Assembly: GCF_014360585.1 (NCBI RefSeq)
Contig: NZ_JACIXG010000048.1
Span: 1-39,577, forward strand
From: Nocardioides sp.
GTDB lineage: Bacteria; Actinomycetota; Actinomycetes; Propionibacteriales; Nocardioidaceae
Length of the DNA stretch: 39,577 bases
Direction of reading: 5' to 3'
The notes under the pieces are model-generated. The model had not been told where the DNA came from and searched no databases. It saw nothing but the letters and a program-made list of their open reading frames with translations. Positions 25,970-33,150 of this stretch are shown here, piece by piece; the first letter of the stretch is position 1; each line of letters starts with the position of its first letter. Made by a program: the position numbers and the translations under genes.

Positions 25970-26175
25970 CGGCGGTGCCGGCCTCGCTGGTCACGCTGGT
26001 CACGCTGGTCACGCTGGTCACGCTGGTCACGCATCTCGACGAGGTCGTCGTGGATCCGGCGTGCGCGCCGTCTCTCCATCCTCGCCAGCAGGAACCCGGC
26101 CGCGCCCGCGAGCACCATCAGGACGATGAGCACCACGACCGTGGCGCCCACCATGTCCAAGACGTTGCTCTCCAT
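25966..26175 (-). CDS. Small membrane protein with RDQ repeats
   Basis: The protein is 69 residues. One membrane helix, MVGATVVVLIVLMVLAGAAGFLLA (about 8-31), is followed by a basic, charged cytoplasmic tail, RMERRRARRIHDDLVEMRDQ, then four more RDQ units and RGRHRR. The RDQ units come from a perfect 9-bp tandem repeat. No family is recognised. The helix followed by arginines supports translation on this strand rather than the overlapping plus-strand frame, which would read a VTL repeat. Its 3' end overlaps the zinc-finger relic by 4 bp. Confidence 0.55.
   Translation of the reverse strand: MESNVLDMVGATVVVLIVLMVLAGAAGFLLARMERRRARRIHDDLVEMRDQRDQRDQRDQRDQRGRHRR
25987..26031 (+). repeat. Five perfect 9-bp tandem repeats
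   Basis: The unit CTGGTCACG occurs five times without mismatch. On the minus strand it encodes five Arg-Asp-Gln units near the C-terminus of the small membrane protein. In-frame 9-bp units can expand or contract without breaking the gene, so copy number may vary between strains. Confidence 0.9.
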
Positions 26176-26232
26176 GGAGAGAGCAGGTACCCGATCTCAG
26201 CAGCGCCCATGCGCGACGTCGTCCAATCGGCG

Positions 26233-27231
26233 TCAGCGTCGCTCTGTGCCGGCGAGGAACTCGAGCAGCAGCTGGTTGGTCTCCTCAGGGCGCTCCTGCT
26301 GGACCCAGTGGCCGCACCGGGGGAGGACCGCCGACCGAGTGAGCCCGGGAAGGGTCTGGTCGAAGCGTTCGATCTGGCGTCGGCCGGTGATCGCCGGACC
26401 GTCGTACTCGCCGGCGATGAAGAGGGACGGCACGGTGATCGGTACGTCGCCGAAGGCCGCGAGATCCTCCCAGTCGCGGTCGATGTTGCGGTAGCGCGCC
26501 AGCGGACCGAAGAAGTCGGAGTCGGCGAACTCGCGGGCGTAGAAGTCGACATCGGCCTCGGTCAGCCACTCGGGCATCTCGGCGGGGTAGACGAACTGGT
26601 CCGAGAGCCGGTCACCGCGCGGCACCAGCCCGAGCGCACCGCGCGGATCCCCGCCCTTGGCGAGCACGCCGTCGCCGGAGATCGAGAAGTAGATGCCGAG
26701 CAGCCAGCGGCGTACGTCGGGCAGGATCTCGGCCTCGACGACGCCGGGAGTCTGGAAGTAGGAGATGTAGAAGTCTTCGTCGTCGCCGCCCGCCTGGGAC
26801 ATCGCCTCGGTCGGCCGACGGCGTCCGGCTGGACTGAACGGCACCGACAGACCGGCCACGGCGGTGAAGACGTCGGGCCTCAGCTGTGCTGTGGTCCACG
26901 CGATGGGAGCGCCCCAGTCATGCCCGACGATCGTGGCCGTTTTCGCACCCAGGGCGTGCACGAGGGCGACGTTGTCGCCGACATGGCGCAGCATCCGGTA
27001 GTCCTCGATGGCCCGCGGTTTCGAGGACCCGCCATACCCACGCACGTCGATCGCGACCGCCCGGTAGCCGGCATCGGCGAGGGCGGCGATCTGGTGGCGC
27101 CACGAGTACCAGGATTCCGGGAAACCGTGGACCAGGAGCACGAGCCGGCCGTCCGCCGGCCCTGACTCAACCCAGTGCAGGTCGATTCCGTTGATGTGTT
27201 CGGTGCGATGAGCTACAGCGGTGTCGGCCAC
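26233..27231 (-). CDS. Alpha/beta hydrolase, epoxide-hydrolase type
   Basis: The protein is 332 residues. The oxyanion motif HGFPESWYSWRHQ (about 35-47), RGYGGSSKP, and nucleophile elbow VGHDWGAPIAW (Asp about 114) are those of soluble epoxide hydrolases. A cap domain follows, with a tyrosine-rich stretch (DEDFYISYFQ). The late acid lies near VPSLFIAGEYDGPA and the catalytic His in LPRCGHWVQQERPEETN. It opens epoxides or related esters in the cytoplasm. The start is a GTG; CAGACT lies six bases upstream on the minus strand. It is divergent from the recombinase gene. Confidence 0.9.
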   Translation of the reverse strand: MADTAVAHRTEHINGIDLHWVESGPADGRLVLLVHGFPESWYSWRHQIAALADAGYRAVAIDVRGYGGSSKPRAIEDYRMLRHVGDNVALVHALGAKTATIVGHDWGAPIAWTTAQLRPDVFTAVAGLSVPFSPAGRRRPTEAMSQAGGDDEDFYISYFQTPGVVEAEILPDVRRWLLGIYFSISGDGVLAKGGDPRGALGLVPRGDRLSDQFVYPAEMPEWLTEADVDFYAREFADSDFFGPLARYRNIDRDWEDLAAFGDVPITVPSLFIAGEYDGPAITGRRQIERFDQTLPGLTRSAVLPRCGHWVQQERPEETNQLLLEFLAGTERR

Positions 27232-27241
27232 GGCGGGAGTC

Positions 27242-27288
27242 TGGCACGTCGTGCCATTTCCGCGATAGTACCCCCTATCGCAGAAATG
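27242..27288. promoter_or_regulatory. Two adjacent palindromes upstream of the recombinase gene
   Basis: TGGCACG-T-CGTGCCA (27242-27256) is a perfect 15-bp palindrome. It overlaps by two bases a 34-bp palindrome with 14-bp arms CATTTCCGCGATAG (27255-27268) and CTATCGCAGAAATG (27275-27288), one mismatch, around TACCCC. Two inverted arms with a 6-bp centre is the layout of Xer recombination sites, and the inner CGATAG/CTATCG resembles the CGATAA/TTATG core of the dif site at 28376. Equally, it covers the -35 region of the recombinase promoter (TAATAT, 27302-27307) and could be an operator. Confidence 0.55.
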
Positions 27289-27315
27289 TTCGAAAAGGCT
27301 GTAATATCAGGGGAT

Positions 27316-28335
27316 GTGAGCGTACCTGACGAGACGGTGATGTTCGGTGACGTCGTCGAGGACTTCTTGACCGACCGGGCGACACTCACGCGCCGCGGCC
27401 TCAACGACAAGTCGCGCAACGCGTACCGGCAGGACATCGCCGCCTGGGCCCGGCAGCTGCACGTCGACGACGGCGGCGACCCTGAGGCCGACGCGTTGGC
27501 GCTGGTCCCGATCTCGGCGCTGACCGACCAGAACGTACGCATCGCCTACAGGACATTGCGGGAGAGCTCTGCCGCGGCGACCTGCCAGCGTCGCGTCGGC
27601 ACACTGCGGCTCTTCACGCACTGGCTGCAGCTCGAGGGACATCTGCTGGTGGATCCCACGCTGCGCATCGAGGCGCCCGAGCGGCCGAGCCGGCTCCCGG
27701 CCGGTTGGAGCGTCGACGAGCTGCGCCGCCTGGCGCGGGTCGCCTCGGCGCCGCGCGAAGGCACGGACCGGCGCCGCTGGCCGGCTCGTGACCGGGCGAT
27801 CTTCGCGGTGCTGGTGACCACCGGCGTACGTGCCGCCGAGCTGTGCGACCTCACCGTCGGCTCCATCCGGCGGGAACCCGACGGCGAGACCCTGGTGCGT
27901 GTCATCGGCAAGGGCGACAAGCAGCGCAACCTGCCGATGCCTCCCGAGGCGGTCGACGCCGTCGATGCCTATCTGGCTGAGCTCGAAGCTCGTTTCGGCA
28001 GTCCCGACCCGGCCGACGGTCTCTTCCTGCTGACCTCGGGAAAGCGGCTTCGGCCAGGAGCCCTCAACCATCTGGTCGAGACCTGGATCCGCCTCGCCGG
28101 CGTCCCGAAGCAGCCTGGCGAGGCCGCGCACGCCTTTCGACACAGCGCCGCCAAAGGACTGATCCGTTCCGGCGTACCTGTGCCTGCCGTCCAGGGGCTG
28201 CTCGGACACGAAGACCTCAAGACGACCGGGATCTACGTCAAGGCGACGGCCTCCGACACTCGCGACGCCGTGCTGCTCTCACCAGCACGTGAAGTGCTGC
28301 GGGAGACGGCGGTGGCGCCCGAGCCGCACGAGTGA
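27316..28335 (+). CDS. Tyrosine recombinase, XerC/XerD-like
   Basis: The protein is 339 residues from GTG 27316. The SAM-like core-binding domain covers about 8-115 (VEDFLTDRATL, KSRNAYRQDIAAW). The catalytic domain follows with all active residues: Arg172 (TTGVRAAEL), Lys199/202 (GKGDKQR), His272 and Arg275 (AHAFRHSAA), His298 (LLGHED) and Tyr307 (TGIYVKA). It cuts and rejoins DNA at short inverted-arm sites. GTG is chosen because TAATAT (27302-27307) lies eight bases upstream; an ATG at 27286 would begin inside the 34-bp palindrome. It ends 40 bases before dif. XerC and XerD are normally encoded elsewhere, so this may be a third recombinase. Confidence 0.92.
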   Translation: MSVPDETVMFGDVVEDFLTDRATLTRRGLNDKSRNAYRQDIAAWARQLHVDDGGDPEADALALVPISALTDQNVRIAYRTLRESSAAATCQRRVGTLRLFTHWLQLEGHLLVDPTLRIEAPERPSRLPAGWSVDELRRLARVASAPREGTDRRRWPARDRAIFAVLVTTGVRAAELCDLTVGSIRREPDGETLVRVIGKGDKQRNLPMPPEAVDAVDAYLAELEARFGSPDPADGLFLLTSGKRLRPGALNHLVETWIRLAGVPKQPGEAAHAFRHSAAKGLIRSGVPVPAVQGLLGHEDLKTTGIYVKATASDTRDAVLLSPAREVLRETAVAPEPHE

Positions 28336-28375
28336 CCACAAGCGGCTTTTCACGCTTGGACGCCAACATCACTTA

Positions 28376-28403
28376 TTCGCCGATAATGCACATTATGTCA
28401 ATC
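28376..28403 (+). other. dif: Chromosome dimer resolution site dif
   Basis: The 28-bp site has an 11-6-11 structure: TTCGCCGATAA / TGCACA / TTATGTCAATC. The E. coli site is GGTGCGCATAA / TGTATA / TTATGTTAAAT. The inner ATAA and TTATGT are identical, 6 of 11 left-arm and 8 of 11 right-arm bases agree, and the CCGATAAT...CATTATGTCAA core agrees with the actinobacterial dif consensus as I recall it. The inner part is a perfect ATAATG-CA-CATTAT palindrome in a locally AT-rich, non-coding spot. XerC would bind the left and XerD the right arm, and FtsK activates the reaction at division. Confidence 0.9.
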
Positions 28404-28684
28404 TACGTCCTTGGTGCCTCGCCCACGACTCCCCCGTCCATGAGACCTGGCCCCAGAGCCACGGTCACATCACGGGCGGTCATCGGCTCGTCACAGACGT
28501 CGCAGGCGAGCCGGACGTGGGCCTCACCCGTGCACTCTCGATGCAGATAACGCACCGGCTGTCCCTCAGGTGCCATGTAGGCGTCGCCCCAGTCCCTGAT
28601 CGCCATCAGCACCGGGTAAAGGTCGAATCCCTTCTCGGTCAGCCGATACTCCTCGTACGGGCCCTCCGAACCAGTCTGGCTAGG
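28403..28684 (-). pseudogene. HxlR-family regulator, 5' truncated
   Basis: The minus strand encodes about 93 residues matching only the C-terminal half of HxlR regulators: GPYEEYRLTEKGFDLYPVLM, AIRDWGDAYMAPEGQPVRYL, HRECTGEAHVRLACDVC and DEPMTARDVTVALGPG. The winged-helix N-terminus is missing; the sequence stops just before the nitroreductase promoter. HxlR genes often face a nitroreductase or flavin-enzyme gene that they control, so the regulator's 5' end and operator were probably deleted. The stop codon lies directly at the end of dif (28403-28405). Confidence 0.75.
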
Positions 28685-28723
28685 CTGCCAGTCTCGAAAC
28701 AGGACCACACGCCAGGAGTGCGC

Positions 28724-29407
28724 ATGCCAGACCCCCATGACCCCGCCACGACGCTGGCCAGCCTGCTCGACGATCGGTGGACCTGCCGCCAGTTCCTGCC
28801 CGACCAGGTCCCGCGAGAGACGATCGAGCGTCTGCTCGCGCTCGCGCAGCGCACCCCGTCGTGGTGCAACACACAGCCGTGGCAGGTCGTCATCACCAGC
28901 GACGAGGCCACTCACCGGTTCCGCAAGGCCCTCCTCGAGCACGTGCTCAGCCAGCCCGCTGCCTCGGACTTCGAGTTCCCGGCCGCCTATACCGGCACGT
29001 ACCGCGAGCGCCGGCGCACGTGCGGGTTCCAGCTCTACGACAGCGTCGGCATCGTCAAAGGTGACACCGACGGGACCCTGCGCCAGGGCCTGCGCAACTT
29101 CGAGCTCTTCGATGCCCCGCACGTCGCCATCATCACCACGGAGGCCGACCTCGGCGTGTACGGCGCGGTCGACTGCGGCCTCTACATCAACACCTTCCTG
29201 CTCGGCGCCCAGAGTCTGGGCCTGGCCGCCGCACCCCAGGCCGCCCTCGCGTCGTACTCATCGTTCCTGCGCGAGTACTTCGACATCCCCGACGGCCGCC
29301 GCGTCGTCGTGGGCATCTCATTCGGGTACGCCGACCTCGACCATCCGGTCAACGGCTTCCGCACGTCCCGAGCCGCACTCGCCGATACCGTCACCTGGCA
29401 CATCTGA
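28724..29407 (+). CDS. Nitroreductase-family flavoprotein
   Basis: The protein is 227 residues, an FMN-dependent NAD(P)H oxidoreductase of the NfsA/FRP-like fold. FMN-binding features are RWTCRQFLPDQVPRETIERL, AQRTPSWCNTQPWQVVI (about 40-56), and the C-terminal GLAAAPQAAL with VVVGISFGYADLDHPVNGFRT. Substrates may be nitroaromatics, quinones or enones. CAGGAG stands five bases before the ATG, and TAGGCT (28681-28686) is a plausible -10. The former HxlR partner upstream is truncated, so control may be lost. Confidence 0.9.
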   Translation: MPDPHDPATTLASLLDDRWTCRQFLPDQVPRETIERLLALAQRTPSWCNTQPWQVVITSDEATHRFRKALLEHVLSQPAASDFEFPAAYTGTYRERRRTCGFQLYDSVGIVKGDTDGTLRQGLRNFELFDAPHVAIITTEADLGVYGAVDCGLYINTFLLGAQSLGLAAAPQAALASYSSFLREYFDIPDGRRVVVGISFGYADLDHPVNGFRTSRAALADTVTWHI

Positions 29408-29456
29408 CCGGAGCCGGCCTGGTTACCCCTCGTCCCGACGATCCCGACTTGCTCGA

Positions 29457-30116
29457 TCAGTTCGCGGCGAGCAGGTCAGCGAGCTCCAGGAGATCACGGG
29501 CGACGTACGTCGGCTCGGCGATCGCAGAGAAGGGCATCCGCCCTTCTCTGCCGAGGAACGCGGTGTCCAGCCCAGCCAAGGCGGCACCTGTCACGTCCCA
29601 GTCATGGGCGGCAACCAGCATCGCGTGGTCAGCATGTTCGCGCTCCAGCACCAACCGGTACGGCTCCCCCGCCGGCTTGAGACGCTGAGCCTCGTCAGCC
29701 GAATACACCGCGTCCACGAGATCGATCAGTCCACTGGACCTCAGCTGCGCCTCGGCGACCTCGAGCACCGAGTTGGTCAGCGTCACGACCCGGTGCCCGT
29801 CCGCGCGAAGCCGCCGCAACCCGGGCGCGACGTCAGGATGTGCGGGCAGCGTCCTGATTCCCTCGGCGAGGCGCTCGATCTGGGCCATGGAGACCTCTCC
29901 CCCGCGCTCGCCGGCGACGTCGCGCAGCGCGGCGGCAGCGAGCGCCCCGAAGGCCACATAACCGCCCGCCGCAGTGATCGCCATGGAGCTGCGGATCATC
30001 CGGTCGAACCAGATTCGTCGGGCGATGTCGCCGGGCATGCCGACGACGTCCGAAATGAGCGAGTCGAGCGCACTGACGTCGAGCAGGGTCTCGTTCACGT
30101 CGAGGACGAGCAGCAT
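29457..30116 (-). CDS. Haloacid dehalogenase-like hydrolase, type II
   Basis: The protein is 219 residues. HAD motif I is LVLDVNETLLDV (nucleophile Asp6), with the Asn-Glu-Thr form typical of type II haloacid dehalogenases. Motif II is VVTLTNSVLEVAEAQL (about 111), motif III Lys lies in AQRLKPAGEPYRLVLE, and motif IV is LVAAHDWDVTGA. SNxFD of true 2-haloacid dehalogenases is replaced here by AHDWD, as in many relatives of unproven activity. AGGAGG lies six bases before the ATG. It is divergent from an ArsR gene across a double operator and is probably repressed by it. Confidence 0.9.
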   Translation of the reverse strand: MLLVLDVNETLLDVSALDSLISDVVGMPGDIARRIWFDRMIRSSMAITAAGGYVAFGALAAAALRDVAGERGGEVSMAQIERLAEGIRTLPAHPDVAPGLRRLRADGHRVVTLTNSVLEVAEAQLRSSGLIDLVDAVYSADEAQRLKPAGEPYRLVLEREHADHAMLVAAHDWDVTGAALAGLDTAFLGREGRMPFSAIAEPTYVARDLLELADLLAAN

Positions 30117-30130
30117 GGCGACCTCCTAGG

Positions 30131-30174
30131 GGTACGATAGTTGTCGTACCTCAAGGTACGATATATCTCGTACG
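30131..30174. promoter_or_regulatory. Tandem 20-bp palindromic operators between HAD and ArsR genes
   Basis: GGTACGA-TAGTTG-TCGTACC (30131-30150) is a perfect 7-6-7 palindrome. After TCAA, a near copy follows, GGTACGA-TATATC-TCGTACG (30155-30174; one end mismatch). Each is the size of an ArsR-type operator, and both lie in the 77-bp gap between the divergent genes, so one bound repressor pair would shut off both directions. Confidence 0.8.
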
Positions 30175-30193
30175 TCGTCCAGGAGTCTGCACT

Positions 30194-30496
30194 GTGGAGT
30201 TCACCGTCCCGGATCTGGCTGAGGTCGACCTGGACCGCGTGCTGAAGTCGCTGGCAGATCCGCAGCGCCGTCGGGTCGTGCTCGAGCTCCTGGAAGACAC
30301 GTCGGGCGCCGAGCGTGCCTGCAGCTCGTTCGACCTGCCGGTCAGCAAGTCGACACGCACGCACCACTGGCGCGTCCTCCGCGAAGCCGGCCTGATCCAC
30401 CAGCGCGGCGCCGGAAATGGCACGTACGTCCGCCTCCGGCTCGATGAGTTCGACGCCCGTTTTCCGGGCCTGTTGCGCACGATCGCCAGGCTGTGA
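30194..30496 (+). CDS. ArsR-family winged-helix repressor
   Basis: The protein is 100 residues, one HTH_20/ArsR winged helix: DLDRVLKSLADPQRRRVVLELLED (helices 1-2), FDLPVSKSTRTHHWRVLREAGL (helix-turn-helix, about 45-66), and a wing, IHQRGAGNGTYVRLRLDEF. The single cysteine (ERACSS) argues against a thiol-rich metal sensor; the effector may be a substrate of the neighbouring HAD hydrolase. The start is GTG 30194. Tandem palindromes directly upstream suggest autoregulation. Confidence 0.9.
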   Translation: MEFTVPDLAEVDLDRVLKSLADPQRRRVVLELLEDTSGAERACSSFDLPVSKSTRTHHWRVLREAGLIHQRGAGNGTYVRLRLDEFDARFPGLLRTIARL

Positions 30497-30642
30497 CCAG
30501 GCCTGCCCTCCGTCACCATCGTGTGCGCCGTGCTCAGCGCCGACGCGATCTTCGGCCCGATGTTGCCCTCGCTTTCGAGACCACGCTTCCGACTCAGGTC
30601 GAGGAGCTGATCCAGCAGCGCGACGACCGTGACGCCGCCCAT
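30497..30642 (-). other. Gap with a possible helical-protein relic on the minus strand
   Basis: No intact gene is seen between the ArsR gene and the carboxylase gene. The minus strand from ATG 30642 reads MGGVTVVALLDQLLDLSRKR, then GLESEGNIGPKIASALSTAH, with strongly GC-rich third positions, and then runs into the ArsR 3' end. The spacing of leucines and SALSTA resembles short helical (FIMAH-like) C-terminal modules. It may be a decayed fragment or chance. Confidence 0.25.
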
Positions 30643-30694
30643 TCCCGAATCGTCACCGGATAACCGCCGGACGACCACCGGCACCCGTGGCACC

Positions 30695-32203
30695 ATGTGC
30701 CCCGTGACCGACGAGACGCCCGCCACCGGACTGACCGAGCTGCACGCCCGCCGCTTCCTGACCACGGATGCGGCGCGGACCGACAAGGTCGCCCGCTGGC
30801 ACGCCAAGGGGCGGCGTACGGCTCGGGAGAACATCGGGGATCTGATCGATCCGGGCTCGTTCGTCGAATACGGGAGGTTCATCACCGCGGCCCAGGAGCG
30901 GCGCCGTGACCTGGCCGATCTCGTCGTCGAGACCCCTGCGGACGGCATCATCGGCGGCACCGCGACCGTCGCCGGGATGCCGTGTGCGGTCCTGTCCTAC
31001 GACTACCTGGTGATGGCCGGTACGCAGGGCATGCGCGGGCACCGCAAGTCGGACCGGCTCATCGAGATCATCGGCCGGATGCGGCTGCCGGCCGTCTTCT
31101 TCACCGAGGGCGGTGGCGGTCGCCCCGGCGATACAGACATCCCGCTGGTCTCCGCGCTCGACGTCGGCTCGTTCGCCCTCTGGGGCGAGCTGGAGGGTGT
31201 GGTGCCACGTATCGCGGTCGTCTCCGGGCGCTGCTTCGCCGGCAACGCGGTGCTCGCCGGCTCCGCCGATCTCCGCATCGCCACCCCCGACGCCAACCTC
31301 GGCATGGCCGGCCCGGCGATGATCGCCGGCGGCGGGCTCGGGACCTTCACGCCGGAGGAGATCGGTCCTGTCAAGGACCAGACCACCAACGGCGTCATCG
31401 ACCTGCTCGTCGAGGACGAGGCGGCAGCCGTCCAGGCCGTACGCGCCGTCCTGTCCCACCTCGAGCCGGCCGCCGATGGTGGCGAGGCCGACGACCAGGC
31501 CGACCTGCGGACGCTTCTCCCCCACAACGACCGCGAAGCCTTCGACGTACGCCCTGTCGTCGAGGCGCTCGCCGACATCGACTCGGTCACCTGGCTTCGC
31601 GAGGCGTACGCACCGGAGCTGGTCACCGCGCTGGCACGCATCGACGGGATCCCGGTCGGCGTGGTCGCCAACCAGTCCACGCACCTGGCCGGCGCGATCA
31701 CCAGTGACGCGTCGGTCAAGGCCGCCGACTTCCTCGCGCTCTGCGAGCGCTGGGGGCTACCTGTGGTCTCGCTGGTCGACACCCCGGGGTTCATGGTCGG
31801 CCCGGAGGCCGAACGCGGCGGCCTGGTCCGGCACGCGTCCCGGATGGTTGTCGCCGGCGCTCAGCTGTCGACGCCGCTGGTCGGGGTGATCCTGCGCCGT
31901 GGCTACGGCCTCGGCGCGCAGGCGATGCTCGGCGGAAGCACCCACCGGCCGCTGCTCACCGTCGCCTGGCCCGACGCACATCTCGGGCCGATGGGCTTGG
32001 AGGGCGCCGTACGCCTCTCCATGGCTGCCGAGCTCGCCGCGATGCCTGAGACTGAGCGGGAGGAGCGGGTGGCCGTGCTCACGGAGGAGTTCCGCAAGCA
32101 GGCCAGCGCCCTCAACGCGGCCCGGGTGTTCGAGATCGACGATGTCATCGACCCCGCCGAGACCCGCGCGATCATCGCCGCCACGCTGCGACGGGGGCGA
32201 TAG
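30695..32203 (+). CDS. Acyl-CoA carboxylase carboxyltransferase (beta) subunit
   Basis: The protein is 502 residues. It transfers CO2 from carboxybiotin to an acyl-CoA. The two crotonase-like halves are present: the N-terminal half with LIDPGSFVEYG, GTATVAGMPCAVLSYDY and the glycine-rich SGRCFAGNAVLAG, and the C-terminal half with IPVGVVANQSTHLAGAI, VVSLVDTPGFMVGPEAERGG and RRGYGLGAQAMLGG. No biotin carboxylase or biotin carrier gene is nearby, so those partners must be encoded elsewhere. An ATG at 30695 and a GTG at 30704 are both possible starts. Acyl-chain specificity cannot be read. Confidence 0.88.
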   Translation: MCPVTDETPATGLTELHARRFLTTDAARTDKVARWHAKGRRTARENIGDLIDPGSFVEYGRFITAAQERRRDLADLVVETPADGIIGGTATVAGMPCAVLSYDYLVMAGTQGMRGHRKSDRLIEIIGRMRLPAVFFTEGGGGRPGDTDIPLVSALDVGSFALWGELEGVVPRIAVVSGRCFAGNAVLAGSADLRIATPDANLGMAGPAMIAGGGLGTFTPEEIGPVKDQTTNGVIDLLVEDEAAAVQAVRAVLSHLEPAADGGEADDQADLRTLLPHNDREAFDVRPVVEALADIDSVTWLREAYAPELVTALARIDGIPVGVVANQSTHLAGAITSDASVKAADFLALCERWGLPVVSLVDTPGFMVGPEAERGGLVRHASRMVVAGAQLSTPLVGVILRRGYGLGAQAMLGGSTHRPLLTVAWPDAHLGPMGLEGAVRLSMAAELAAMPETEREERVAVLTEEFRKQASALNAARVFEIDDVIDPAETRAIIAATLRRGR

Positions 32204-32211
32204 ACCGGCAC

Positions 32212-33090
32212 TCAGATGGACTGCAGCCGCGGCACCAGGTCGACCAGCGAGGTGGCCCACGGCACCGGGTCGACGTACGGGGTCGGCATCAGCCCGACGA
32301 GCGTGATGCCCAGGGCTGCGTACTCCTCCATCGACCTCGAGAAGGCGTCCGGGTCCTCGACCGAGGGGCCTTGGAAGAGCATGGTCTTCTCGATCGCTTC
32401 GTAGTCGGTGCCGAGGTCGTCGCAGTGGCCGCGCAGCACCTCGAGCTTGTGCTTGACGGTCTCGACCGCCTCGGGGCTGGGGCCGCCGAAGAGGTTGGTG
32501 CCCTGGCCGTGCTTGGCGACCAGGCGGAGGGTCTTCTTCTCCCCTCCCCCGCCGATCAGGATCGGGACCGTGCCGTTGACGGGCTGCGGGAGCGAGAGGG
32601 TCTCGGCGAGCTGGTAGTGCTTGCCCTTGTAGGCGCCGTCGTTCTCCGACCACATCTGGCGGCAGATCTCCAGGGTCTCCTCCAGGCGCTCGAACCGCTC
32701 GGCGGTCGGCGGGTAGGGCACGCCGAGGCCCTGGTGCTCGCGTTCGTACCAAGCCGCGCCGATGCCCAGAAGCGCGCGGCCGCCGGAGAGCTGGTCCAGC
32801 GTGGTGACGGTCTTGGCGAGCAGCCCGGGGTGGCGGTAGGTCACTCCGGTGACGAGGAGGCTGAGGCGGAGGTTGTCGGTGATCCCGGCCAGGTAGCCGA
32901 GCGTGGTGTAGCCCTCGAGCATCGGTTCGAAGGGGCCGCCGGCCTGCTCCATCTGGAACCAGTGGTCCATGACGGTGAACAGGTCGACGCCCCCCTCGTC
33001 CGCGATACGGGCCGTCTCGGTCAGCTTGTCGGCGAGCGTGGTCTCCCACTCGGGGTGGGTGAAGCTGAAGTAGTGGAGTCCAAGATCCAT
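32212..33090 (-). CDS. LLM-class F420-dependent oxidoreductase
   Basis: The protein is 292 residues with a luciferase-like TIM barrel: LHYFSFTHPEWETTLADKL, ETARIADEGGVDLFTVMDHWF, LVTGVTYRHPGLLAKTVTTLDQLSGGR, GIGAAWYEREHQGLGVPYPP, ERFERLEETLEI, and NGTVPILIGGGGEKKTLRLV. This pattern is that of actinobacterial F420-dependent members; FMN use is not excluded. The reaction is unknown. On the minus strand TAGCGT lies seven bases before the ATG. It converges on the carboxylase gene with eight bases between. Confidence 0.9.
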   Translation of the reverse strand: MDLGLHYFSFTHPEWETTLADKLTETARIADEGGVDLFTVMDHWFQMEQAGGPFEPMLEGYTTLGYLAGITDNLRLSLLVTGVTYRHPGLLAKTVTTLDQLSGGRALLGIGAAWYEREHQGLGVPYPPTAERFERLEETLEICRQMWSENDGAYKGKHYQLAETLSLPQPVNGTVPILIGGGGEKKTLRLVAKHGQGTNLFGGPSPEAVETVKHKLEVLRGHCDDLGTDYEAIEKTMLFQGPSVEDPDAFSRSMEEYAALGITLVGLMPTPYVDPVPWATSLVDLVPRLQSI

Positions 33091-33150
33091 ACCTCAGACG
33101 CTATGGCTTCGAGCGCGCTCGAAGACAAGCCCTAACGGCTCAGCATCTGC

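Noticed and set aside
25987..26031. Tandem repeat as a CRISPR array or origin iterons
   Set aside because: Units are 9 bp, directly adjacent with no spacers, and in frame with a small protein.
25828..27165. 445-codon plus-strand frame running through the repeat and the epoxide hydrolase gene
   Set aside because: Only the first 21 codons match a zinc finger; the rest is antisense to the RDQ protein and the hydrolase and reads as low-complexity sequence.
27242..28403. Complete prophage or integrative element around the recombinase
   Set aside because: No excisionase, relaxase, capsid or cargo genes and no tRNA lie nearby; only the recombinase and two possible sites are present.
28403..29122. 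239-codon minus-strand frame across the nitroreductase
   Set aside because: Its first 145 codons are antisense to the nitroreductase; only the last 93 resemble HxlR, so it is described as a truncated gene, not a fusion.
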